From contig DASSKK010000071.1 in NCBI GenBank assembly GCA_035690495.1, positions 1-64,000 on the forward strand: a stretch of DNA of 64,000 nucleotides, read 5' to 3'. This DNA is from DASSKK01 sp035690495 (GTDB taxonomy: Bacteria > Actinomycetota > Actinomycetes > Propionibacteriales > Nocardioidaceae). Within the stretch, counting starts at the first letter, position 1. Each line of letters opens with the position of its first letter. A program made the translations under genes and the position numbers. Of the stretch, positions 1-5,851 are shown in pieces. Below the pieces are notes generated by a model. The model worked only from the letters and a program-made list of their open reading frames with translations, was not told the origin of the DNA and ran no database searches.

Positions 1-111
1 GATCCAGGCGAACGGCGGGACTCCCGCGATCCGGATGACGAGCATCGCGGCGTGGTGCGCGAACTCCGGGTCCAGGCGCGACAGGACGGTGCGGAAGAAC
101 AGGGGATACAT
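1..111 (-). CDS. pyrD: Dihydroorotate dehydrogenase (quinone), N-terminal fragment
   Basis: Only the first 37 codons lie in the window; the gene runs off the left edge. The translation begins MYPLFFRTVLSRLDPEFAHH, which matches the amphipathic N-terminal helix typical of membrane-associated class 2 PyrD (the family usually reads MY-LLFR...LDPE-AHH). Class 2 PyrD oxidises dihydroorotate to orotate with quinone in pyrimidine synthesis. The ATG is preceded by a GGCGGGG stretch and lies 10 bases after the nrdR stop on the same strand, so the two are probably co-transcribed. The call rests on N-terminal similarity alone. Confidence 0.72.
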   Translation of the reverse strand, partial: MYPLFFRTVLSRLDPEFAHHAAMLVIRIAGVPPFAWI

Positions 112-121
112 CCCCGCCAGG

Positions 122-619
122 CTACCGGGAGGCGGCATCCCCCGACGATTCGGCGGTCGCGGCGGCCTTGTCGGCGTGATCGGCACGCAGCTGGGCGATC
201 GACGCCTCGAAATCGTCGAGCGACTCGAACGCCTGGTAAACGCTGGCGAATCGCAGGTAGGCGACCTCGTCGAGCTCGCGGAGCGGGCCGAGGATCGCCA
301 GGCCCACCTCGTTGGCCGGCACCTCCGCCCAGCCCTCGGTGCGCAGCGTGTCCTCGACGGTCTGGCCGAGCCGGGCCAGGTCGTCGACGGTGACCGGCCG
401 GCCCTTGCAGGCCTTGCGCACCCCGCCGATCGCCTTCTCGCGGGCGAACGGCTCGGTGGCGCCGGACCGCTTGAGGACGGTCAGCTGCATCTGCTCGACG
501 GTGCTGAACCGCTTCTCGCACTCCGGGCAGGTCCGCCGACGGCGGATCGAGCCGCCGTCGTCGGCGACCCGGCTGTCGAGCACCCGGGTGTCGGTGTGGC
601 GGCAGTACGGACAATGCAT
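122..619 (-). CDS. nrdR: Transcriptional repressor NrdR
   Basis: A 165-residue protein of the size usual for NrdR, the zinc-ribbon and ATP-cone repressor of ribonucleotide reductase genes. Cysteines 3, 6, 31 and 34 form the zinc ribbon, starting MHCPYC and ending CPEC, with a run of arginines between them. An ATP-cone follows from about residue 46 to 136 (VLKRSGATEPF near its start), and the C-terminal tail is Ala/Asp rich. The ATG at 619 is chosen because the family begins MxCPxC; the open frame extends further upstream without support. A pair of NrdR-box-like palindromes lies about 145-190 bases upstream, which suggests autoregulation. No ribonucleotide reductase gene lies in the window. 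Confidence 0.95.
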   Translation of the reverse strand: MHCPYCRHTDTRVLDSRVADDGGSIRRRRTCPECEKRFSTVEQMQLTVLKRSGATEPFAREKAIGGVRKACKGRPVTVDDLARLGQTVEDTLRTEGWAEVPANEVGLAILGPLRELDEVAYLRFASVYQAFESLDDFEASIAQLRADHADKAAATAESSGDAASR

Positions 620-761
620 CGCGCCACTCCTCTCACCGTGTGTCGATCGTCTTCGTGTCGTGTTCAGTACAACGCCCCGCACCGACAGTTTCTGCCCCGG
701 AAACTGGGGATGAACCTGTGAGTGTGCTGGGGACAACTAGCGCCACACTGTGCAGAAGAGA

Positions 762-808
762 CCACAATCTGTGGAGAACTACAGCCGTGTAACTACTAGA
801 TGTAGTGG
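762..808. promoter_or_regulatory. Probable NrdR-box pair
   Basis: Two palindromes lie with centres about 31 bases apart, near three helical turns, which is the usual spacing of paired NrdR operators. The first (762-774) reads CCACAATCTGTGG. The second (791-808) reads AACTACTAGATGTAGTGG and its minus strand fits the recalled consensus ACACWATATATWGWGT in its core. They lie 140-190 bases upstream of nrdR. The spacing is seen directly; the protein that binds is inferred. Confidence 0.5.
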
Positions 809-847
809 TAACCGTACGGCGGGGCGGAGCGGCGTGCAACCCTTTCG

Positions 848-884
848 GCGAAGTTGTTGCGAGCAAGTCGGGCATCTCGGTAAA
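848..884. repeat. 37-bp imperfect direct repeat, copy 1
   Basis: This stretch, beginning GGCGAAGTTGTTGCGAGCAA, matches 1518-1554 (beginning GGCAAAGTTGCCGCGAGCAA) at about 30 of 37 positions. Both copies are in non-coding DNA and flank the small secreted protein gene at 1210. I do not recognise the element. Confidence 0.5.
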
Positions 885-1130
885 ACCGCAGGTCAGCGCC
901 CCTGAACCGACAAGTCGTACGGCGTGTCGGCACATTCGGTGAGGCCGCGACGCTCGCCGGGTGATCGCGCCGTCGCACCGACAGGCGCTTGCGCCCCGCG
1001 AACACCCCCAAACTGGGGCATCAGGGAACTTCACGCGGTCGAGTGCCTGCTGGTGTGACCGTCAGACCAGAGCTCGACGTCGTCGTCGCGTTGCGCATCG
1101 AGGAGGGCCGCGCAATTTTGGGCACAACGC

Positions 1131-1159
1131 TTGACTATGCCTTCCGGCGGGCCTAATTT
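1131..1159 (+). promoter_or_regulatory. Sigma-70-type promoter for the small secreted protein
   Basis: TTGACT at 1131-1136 is followed by a 17-base spacer and TAATTT at 1154-1159, close to the actinobacterial housekeeping consensus TTGACN-17-TANNNT. The start codon at 1210 would follow a leader of roughly 45 bases. Confidence 0.55.
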
Positions 1160-1209
1160 CCGTTTTGTCCGTGGAGCGCCCGCGGACACAGGACCCTGGG
1201 AGGACCAAA

Positions 1210-1461
1210 ATGCGCAAGACCGCTGGAATCCTGTCTGCGGCCGCCTGCCTGGCGGCCGTCGGCTTTGCGGGAGCAGCCCCCGCGATGGCGTGCACGTACA
1301 ACGACCATGCCAAGTCTCACGGCAATTGCGTGGGAGTGGAGTCTTCGAGGATCACGCACAACGGCGCCGTCGTCGCCCGAGGAGAAGGCGCAGCTGATCA
1401 AACCACGACACCCGGCAGCCGCGCAGCGATCGTGCACCAGGCCCAGGCAGGCACCTGCTGA
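1210..1461 (+). CDS. Small secreted protein, unknown function
   Basis: An 83-residue protein with a clear signal peptide: MRKT, a hydrophobic stretch (ILSAAACLAAVGFAGAA), then a signal peptidase site after AMA. The mature part would be only about 56 residues, starts with Cys and contains three cysteines (the first residue, one about 12 residues later, and the last residue). AMAC is a poor lipobox, so export by signal peptidase I is more likely than lipidation. GGGAGG sits seven bases before the ATG, a good promoter lies upstream, and a strong terminator follows at once, so this is a complete single-gene transcription unit. I do not recognise the family. Confidence 0.72.
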   Translation: MRKTAGILSAAACLAAVGFAGAAPAMACTYNDHAKSHGNCVGVESSRITHNGAVVARGEGAADQTTTPGSRAAIVHQAQAGTC

Positions 1462-1467
1462 CTCATC

Positions 1468-1505
1468 CCCCGGCTGGCTAGCGCTTCGGTTCCAGCCGGG
1501 GCTTT
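1468..1505 (+). terminator. Rho-independent terminator after the small secreted protein gene
   Basis: A perfect 10-bp stem, CCCCGGCTGG (1468-1477) with CCAGCCGGGG (1492-1501), encloses a 14-base loop and is followed by CTTTGC. It starts six bases after the stop codon of the gene at 1210. Confidence 0.8.
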
Positions 1506-1517
1506 GCATCTGTGCTC

Positions 1518-1554
1518 GGCAAAGTTGCCGCGAGCAACGCGAGCATCTCGATAA
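1518..1554. repeat. 37-bp imperfect direct repeat, copy 2
   Basis: Second copy of the element at 848-884, differing at about seven positions. It lies between the terminator and the 3' end of the hydrolase gene that reads leftwards. Confidence 0.5.
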
Positions 1555-1574
1555 GCAGCGGCGAGGACCCGGTC

Positions 1575-2423
1575 TCAGCCGACGCTCGCGAAGTGGGCGA
1601 GCAGCAGGTCGGCAAGACGCTCCGGTGCCTCCTCGGGGATCCAGTGGCTGACACCGCAGAGCACCTCGAAGCGGTAGGGGGCGTCGACGTACCGGGGGTT
1701 CTCCCGCGCGCCCCACGGCCCGACCGCGGAGTCGCCGTCGCTCCACACGTGCAGGGTCGGCACCGTGATGCGTGCGCCGCCGCCCGACGAGCCGCCGCCC
1801 GACGAGCCGCCGGCCGACCGCATCGCGCGGTACCACGCCAACGCGGCGGTCGCGGTGTCGCGCTCGCGCATCAGGGTGGCATCCCGGGCCGCGGACGGCG
1901 AGCCGGTGCGGCGCAGCGCGGCCTCGAACCACGGGCTGGCAAGCGCGAGCTCGGGCAGCCGGGGCAGCTGGAAGGCCAGCACGTACCACGACTTGAAGGC
2001 CTGGGGCGTGGTGCGCATCGCCCGCGCGAACGCAGCCGGGTGCGGCACCGACAGCGTGGACAGGCTGCGCAGCAGCTCCGGGTGCCGCGCAGCTGTTGCC
2101 CAGGCGACGACCGCGCCCCAGTCGTGCCCGACCAGGTGCACCGGGCCGGCGTCGGCGGCCTCGACGAGCGCGCCGACATCGGCGACCAGCTCGCGGCCCC
2201 GGTAGGCCGCAAGGCCGGCGGGACGCGCCCGCGAGGAGTAGCCGCGCTGGTCGGGGGCGAGCGTGCGGTATCCGTGCTCGTGCAGCAGCGGAGCCACCCG
2301 GTCCCAGCAGCGGGAGTCCTGCGGGAAGCCGTGCAGCAGCACCACCGGCGTGCCGTTCTCGGGCCCGGCGTCGCGCAGGTCGAACACCAGTCCGTCCCGC
2401 GTGAAGCTCTCGATCCGACCCAC
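1575..2423 (-). CDS. Alpha/beta hydrolase, epoxide hydrolase-like
   Basis: A 282-residue alpha/beta-fold hydrolase. The oxyanion motif HGFPQ lies near residue 31, the nucleophile elbow GHDWGA near residue 98 has Asp as nucleophile, a candidate acid is in WSDGD, and the catalytic His is in GVSHWIPEEAP near the C-terminus. An Asp nucleophile with HGxP points to epoxide hydrolase or haloalkane dehalogenase chemistry; the exact substrate cannot be read. A Gly/Ser-rich linker encoded by a 15-bp tandem repeat interrupts the cap region. The start is GTG at 2423, with the glycine and arginine codons following at once. It is a single gene with no obvious partner. Confidence 0.82.
   Translation of the reverse strand: MGRIESFTRDGLVFDLRDAGPENGTPVVLLHGFPQDSRCWDRVAPLLHEHGYRTLAPDQRGYSSRARPAGLAAYRGRELVADVGALVEAADAGPVHLVGHDWGAVVAWATAARHPELLRSLSTLSVPHPAAFARAMRTTPQAFKSWYVLAFQLPRLPELALASPWFEAALRRTGSPSAARDATLMRERDTATAALAWYRAMRSAGGSSGGGSSGGGARITVPTLHVWSDGDSAVGPWGARENPRYVDAPYRFEVLCGVSHWIPEEAPERLADLLLAHFASVG
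1776..1818. repeat. 15-bp tandem repeat inside the hydrolase gene
   Basis: The unit GCCGCCGCCCGACGA occurs twice exactly and then in part (about 2.9 copies). In the protein it encodes repeated Gly-Ser-Ser-Gly-Gly. Being a multiple of three, it can change copy number without breaking the frame. Confidence 0.75.
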
Positions 2424-2530
2424 GCTCGCGACGATAACCGCTCCCCCAGCCCGACTCGTCTGCGAGTCGTCCGCGGGACGAGTCCTCGCAACCGCAGACG
2501 AATCGCTTGGGGGTCGGAGAGAATGCGTCC

Positions 2531-2887
2531 GTGGCGGGAAGACGAGCGGCGAGGCGCGGCGGGCCGGGTGCGTTCATGTCGCTGGCCCTGCTGGTCCTCG
2601 GTACGGCGGCCTGCGCGGTCGCCTGGGTGTTCCTGGTGCAGGCCGCGATCACGTTCGGCCACGCCGCACGAGACCGGCCCAGCGGGAACGCAATGCCCTG
2701 GGCGTTCACGGCCGCGGCCACAGCCGGCGCCGCCGTCTGCCTGCTGCTGTTCTTCGTCCTCGGCACCCGCACGCTGCGCCTGATCGGGCTTGCCGGACGG
2801 CCGCATCCGCGACGCTCCTCGGGCGGCCGCCGCAGCAGACGACGTGCCGACAGCACCCCGGAGCGGGAACCGCCGCAGCGATTGTGA
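2531..2887 (+). CDS. Small two-helix membrane protein, unknown function
   Basis: About 118 residues with a basic N-terminus, two hydrophobic segments (roughly residues 17-40 and 57-79) and a long Arg-rich C-terminal tail, so both ends are probably cytoplasmic. GGAGAG lies upstream of the GTG at 2531, which decides the start. I recognise no family. It is followed by a lipoprotein gene after 58 bases on the same strand. Confidence 0.6.
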   Translation: MAGRRAARRGGPGAFMSLALLVLGTAACAVAWVFLVQAAITFGHAARDRPSGNAMPWAFTAAATAGAAVCLLLFFVLGTRTLRLIGLAGRPHPRRSSGGRRSRRRADSTPEREPPQRL

Positions 2888-2945
2888 CCCAGCCGACTCC
2901 GCGCCGATTCCTTGATGTCACCACCTGCGTGTCAAGATCTACGGC

Positions 2946-3479
2946 GTGAAACGCCTCCTCGCCACGGCCGCCTCGCTGGCCTGCTGCCTGGCCCTGGCCT
3001 CCTGCAACGGCAACGGGACCCCGGCCCACGCGCACGCCAAGGCTCACCAGTCCTCGGGCTCCGCGTCCCCCTCCGCGCATCCCACCCTCCCGGCGAGCAC
3101 GCTCGCCAGCGCCAAGAAGTTCACCAGCCAGTGGGTGGGCACCTTGAACACGGCGACCACGACCGGCAACACCACGAAGCTCAAGGCGATCAGCGCGAAG
3201 TCCTGCACGGCGTGCACCGACTTCGCCAAGCAGCTCGACGTGATCTACGCCGCCGGCGGGCACGTGGACTCCAAGGGCTGGTCGGTGCAGCGGATCATCC
3301 CGATCGAGGGGAACAACGCCAAGGAGCCGGGCCTCTACGTCACGGTCACGATCGCGCCGCAGAAGGTCTACCGCAAGAAGGGCTCGAAGCCGCAGACCTA
3401 CAAGGGCGGGGACAAGAACTTCCAGTTCTTCCTGCTCCGCAAGGGCGGCGGCTGGGTCATGCAGCGCATCGACGTCTGA
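2946..3479 (+). CDS. Lipoprotein, DUF6318-like
   Basis: A 177-residue exported lipoprotein. The signal peptide starts MKRLLATA and ends in the lipobox LASC (Cys at residue 20), followed by a Ser/Pro/His-rich spacer to about residue 50. The globular part contains the Cys pair CTAC (about residues 87-90) and ends with two beta-rich stretches up to GGWVMQRIDV. This layout is like the actinobacterial DUF6318 lipoproteins, as I recall them; function is unknown. The start is GTG at 2946. It runs towards the LysM gene, which reads the other way. Confidence 0.72.
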   Translation: MKRLLATAASLACCLALASCNGNGTPAHAHAKAHQSSGSASPSAHPTLPASTLASAKKFTSQWVGTLNTATTTGNTTKLKAISAKSCTACTDFAKQLDVIYAAGGHVDSKGWSVQRIIPIEGNNAKEPGLYVTVTIAPQKVYRKKGSKPQTYKGGDKNFQFFLLRKGGGWVMQRIDV

Positions 3480-3499
3480 TCCCGCGATACCTGGTCACC

Positions 3500-3534
3500 G
3501 CGGCAGTCTCATTGCGGCAGTCTCATTGCGGCAG
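3500..3534. repeat. 14-bp tandem repeat at the 3' end of the LysM gene
   Basis: GCGGCAGTCTCATT occurs twice (3500-3513, 3514-3527) and half of a third copy follows. The stop codon of the LysM gene lies inside the second copy. Confidence 0.75.
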
Positions 3535-3903
3535 GGGCACCGCGATCGTCTGCCCCACCTGCAGCTGCGGGCCGGACATCGCGTTGAGCTCCTCGATGCG
3601 GTGCACCGCGTCGCGCACGTGACCGGGCGCGGCCACCCTGCTCGCGATCTGCCACAGCGTGTCCCCCGGCGCGATCCGCACACTGCGCGTAGGCACCGGG
3701 GCGCCCCGCTCGTCGGTGGCCGCCGAGTGCGCGGCGAAGACCATCAGCACCGCGCTGAGCGCGGCCAGCAACGCCAGCACGACCACCACCCGGCCGCGGC
3801 GGGTCAGCCGCAGCGGCGCAGCGGGCCGGGTCGGCGCCGTCCGGCGAACCGGCCGACGGACGACGGGCCGGGCGAGACCCGGCATCGCGGTGATCGTGCT
3901 CAT
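3523..3903 (-). CDS. LysM-domain cell-wall protein, SOS-induced (Rv2719c-like)
   Basis: A 126-residue membrane protein with a basic, Pro/Arg-rich N-terminus, one transmembrane helix (about residues 38-58, VVVVLALLAALSAVLMVFAA) and a C-terminal LysM domain (VRIAPGDTLWQIASR to QVGQTIAVPL) that would bind peptidoglycan outside the cell. Position next to lexA and this architecture match the Mycobacterium Rv2719c and Corynebacterium DivS class, known as SOS-induced division inhibitors or wall-acting proteins; I infer the same role. A strong AGGAGG with a six-base spacer fixes the ATG at 3903, although the frame stays open to 3969. Four LexA boxes and a promoter lie upstream. Only the short-chain dehydrogenase gene separates it from lexA. 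Confidence 0.88.
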   Translation of the reverse strand: MSTITAMPGLARPVVRRPVRRTAPTRPAAPLRLTRRGRVVVVLALLAALSAVLMVFAAHSAATDERGAPVPTRSVRIAPGDTLWQIASRVAAPGHVRDAVHRIEELNAMSGPQLQVGQTIAVPLPQ

Positions 3904-4013
3904 CGGTGACCTCCTGGGGGAAGCAACGCGCTCACGGCTGCGAGGCGTGCGGTCGGTCTGCGTGTCCATGACGAAGGTCTATCGGCAGCCACCGACACTG
4001 TGGTGACAGTGAC

Positions 4014-4087
4014 TCGAATACACGTTCGCTCGAACACACGTACGACGCTAGAACACCTGTTCGAGCAAGTCAAGAACGTGTGTTCGA
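4014..4087. promoter_or_regulatory. Tandem array of four LexA (SOS) boxes
   Basis: Four 16-bp sites resemble the actinobacterial consensus TCGAACNNNNGTTCGA: 4014-4029 (TCGAATACACGTTCGC), 4030-4045 (TCGAACACACGTACGA), 4049-4064 (TAGAACACCTGTTCGA) and 4072-4087 (AAGAACGTGTGTTCGA). The last two have perfect GAAC-N4-GTTC cores. Centres are 16, 19 and 23 bases apart. The array overlaps the 3' end of the dehydrogenase gene and lies upstream of the LysM gene. Confidence 0.88.
4045..4073 (-). promoter_or_regulatory. LexA-controlled promoter of the LysM gene
   Basis: On the minus strand TTGACT (4073-4068) is followed by exactly 17 bases and TAGCGT (4050-4045), fitting TTGACN-17-TANNNT. LexA box 3 (4049-4064) fills the spacer, so bound LexA would exclude RNA polymerase. 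The transcript leader to the ATG at 3903 would be about 135 bases. Confidence 0.7.
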
Positions 4088-4888
4088 ACGCGTCATCACG
4101 CGGCGGCCGAGGGCGGCCATCACCGGGAACAGCCCGGCCGACCCGCTCGGCGCGAGCGCACCAGCCCGCATCAGGCCACCGCGCCACGCCGGCACCGTGC
4201 GCAGCACCCGGCGGCTGCCGATCATTCCGACCGCGGCCCGCGCCACCTCGTCCACGGAGAGCAGCCGGCCACCTGAGTGCACCAGCGCCTTCGCGCTGCC
4301 GCCAGGCCGCATCCCGGCCACCATGTCGGTGTCCACGCCGTCGGGAAGCACCGCGTGCACGCGCACCCGCCGCGGCGTCTCGGCGGCCACCGAGGCGGTC
4401 AGGGACACGACCGCGGCCTTGGTCGCGGCGTACACCGCCAGGCCCGGCACCGGCCCGAGCCCGGACAGCGACGCGACATTGATGATGTCGCCGACGTCGC
4501 TCCCTTCGCCGAAGCCGGCGAGCGCCGCGCGCATTCCCCAGATCGTGCCGCGCAGGTTGACCTCGACGAGGCGGTCGATGGCGGCCGAGTCGAGCTCGGC
4601 GAGCGTCCCGTCGTCGCCGACCCCGGCGTTGTTCACCCACACCGCGAGCGGTCCGTGCTCGCCCGCGGCCCGCGCCACCTCGGTGTGCGAGTCCTCCTCG
4701 CGCACGTCTTGACGCACGCCGGCGACCGCGCCGATCTCTTCGGCGGTACGTCGTGCCGAGTCGCCGTCCACGTCGGTGACCACCACGGCGTACCCGCGCT
4801 GGACCAGCCGCTGCGCCACCGCCCGGCCGATCCCGCGGCCCGCACCGGTGACCACGGCGCTGCCGGCAGCTGTCGTCGTCGGGGACAT
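4070..4888 (-). CDS. Short-chain dehydrogenase/reductase
   Basis: A 272-residue classical SDR oxidoreductase. The cofactor motif TGAGRGIG is near residue 14, NNAG near residue 88, the catalytic Ser is in VASLSG and the Tyr-Lys pair in YAATK (about residue 153). The acidic residue after beta-2 (VTDVD) favours NAD over NADP. Substrate is unknown; the C-terminal extension resembles membrane-proximal SDRs of actinobacteria. The ATG at 4888 faces lexA, and a LexA box in the shared 105-bp gap could regulate both. The last codons overlap the SOS array serving the LysM gene, so this gene sits inside the usual lexA-LysM pair. Confidence 0.88.
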   Translation of the reverse strand: MSPTTTAAGSAVVTGAGRGIGRAVAQRLVQRGYAVVVTDVDGDSARRTAEEIGAVAGVRQDVREEDSHTEVARAAGEHGPLAVWVNNAGVGDDGTLAELDSAAIDRLVEVNLRGTIWGMRAALAGFGEGSDVGDIINVASLSGLGPVPGLAVYAATKAAVVSLTASVAAETPRRVRVHAVLPDGVDTDMVAGMRPGGSAKALVHSGGRLLSVDEVARAAVGMIGSRRVLRTVPAWRGGLMRAGALAPSGSAGLFPVMAALGRRVMTRSNTRS

Positions 4889-4914
4889 GCCGGAATCCAA
4901 GCACGACACGCCGT

Positions 4915-4956
4915 TCGAACACATGTTTGAAGTCCGGGGGTGGTCGCGGATACCGT
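4915..4956 (+). promoter_or_regulatory. lexA promoter with LexA box
   Basis: The box TCGAACACATGTTTGA (4915-4930) overlaps a -35 element TTGAAG (4927-4932), which is 18 bases from TACCGT (4951-4956). This arrangement gives lexA autorepression. The same box lies 27 bases upstream of the divergent dehydrogenase start. Confidence 0.78.
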
Positions 4957-4993
4957 GGGCCCACGAGAACCACACCGGCGAGAGGCGATCACG

Positions 4994-5710
4994 ATGACAA
5001 CGAGGACACCGAGGACGCCCAGGGCGTCCGAGCGCGGCGCCACCGCCGAGACAGTCGCCGAGCTCCCCGACGGCCCTCCCGACGCCACCGGCCTGACGCC
5101 GCGCCAGCAGCGCGTGCTCAACGTCATCGAGGACTCGCTGCAGCGGCGCGGCTACCCGCCCAGCATGCGCGAGATCGGCGAGCGGGTCGGGCTCACCAGC
5201 TCCTCGTCGGTGTCCCACCAGCTGCGGATGCTCGAGGAGAAGGGCTTCATCAAACGCGACCCGAACCGTCCCCGCGCGATGACCGTGTTCCACCCAGAGG
5301 AGATCGACGAGACCGGCATCGGCGACGCGCTGCCCGAGGCCACTCACGTGCCGCTGGTCGGCCGGATCGCCGCCGGCGTGCCGATCCTCGCCGAGGAGCA
5401 GGTCGAGGAGGTCTTCCCGCTTCCCAAGAGCCTGGTCGGCGAGGGGACACTGTTCCTGCTCGAGGTGTCCGGCGACTCGATGATCGACGCGGCCATCTGC
5501 AACGGCGACTACGTCGTGGTCCGCAAGGAGCAGACCGCGGAGAACGGCGACATCGTCGCCGCGCTGCTCGACGACGAGGCGACCGTCAAGACGTTCCAGC
5601 GCAAGAACGGTCACGTCTGGCTGCTGCCGCACAACGAGGCCTACGACCCGATCGACGGCACGAACGCGACGATCCTCGGCAGGGTCACCGCGGTGCTGCG
5701 CCGGGTCTGA
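4994..5710 (+). CDS. lexA: SOS repressor LexA
   Basis: A 238-residue LexA. The winged helix-turn-helix spans about residues 34-90 (LTPRQQRVL ... MREIGERVGL ... KGFIKRD). The self-cleavage bond is Ala127-Gly128 in AAGVPI, and the catalytic dyad is Ser162 (SGDSM) with Lys199 (TVKTF). RecA filaments on single-stranded DNA stimulate this cleavage and release the SOS genes, here including recA and the LysM gene. The start at 4994 follows GAGAGGCG; an in-frame upstream start at 4940 would lie inside the promoter. A Thr/Arg/Pro-rich N-terminal tail of about 30 residues is common in actinobacteria. Confidence 0.97.
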   Translation: MTTRTPRTPRASERGATAETVAELPDGPPDATGLTPRQQRVLNVIEDSLQRRGYPPSMREIGERVGLTSSSSVSHQLRMLEEKGFIKRDPNRPRAMTVFHPEEIDETGIGDALPEATHVPLVGRIAAGVPILAEEQVEEVFPLPKSLVGEGTLFLLEVSGDSMIDAAICNGDYVVVRKEQTAENGDIVAALLDDEATVKTFQRKNGHVWLLPHNEAYDPIDGTNATILGRVTAVLRRV

Positions 5711-5851
5711 ACCCGCCAGGAACTCGACTCGGCAGTTCGGCCCCACGAAGCTCTCCGCGCGGGTTAGGCTCGCCTCCTCGCCTGTACAGTGCAGGCGCCG
5801 TATGAGACATGCGAAGTCTCAAGAGACCCTCGACCCTCGCAGGGGGATGTG

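Larger units (their letters stand above)
620..1209. other. 590-bp intergenic region between nrdR and a small secreted protein gene
   Basis: I see no convincing gene here. Open frames on both strands have no recognisable motif and no ribosome-binding site. The region holds the nrdR upstream DNA with a palindrome pair (762-808), one copy of a 37-bp imperfect repeat (848-884), and a sigma-70-type promoter (1131-1159) pointing right. Confidence 0.7.

Noticed and set aside
633..1034. A 133-residue leftward frame upstream of nrdR
   Set aside because: No ribosome-binding site, no motif, and it covers the palindrome pair and the 37-bp repeat; more likely regulatory DNA.
1153..2856. A 567-residue leftward frame over the small secreted protein gene and the hydrolase gene
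   Set aside because: Arg/Ala/Pro-rich shadow; the real hydrolase with all catalytic motifs lies in another frame.
4070..5746. A 558-residue leftward frame joining lexA DNA to the dehydrogenase gene
   Set aside because: The part over lexA is antisense text; the dehydrogenase starts at 4888 with the usual SDR N-terminus.
5803..5827. Short alternating pairing TGAGAC / GTCTCA / GAGAC before the metalloprotease gene, as a possible riboswitch or attenuator
   Set aside because: The stems are only five to six base pairs, and no known riboswitch core could be matched.
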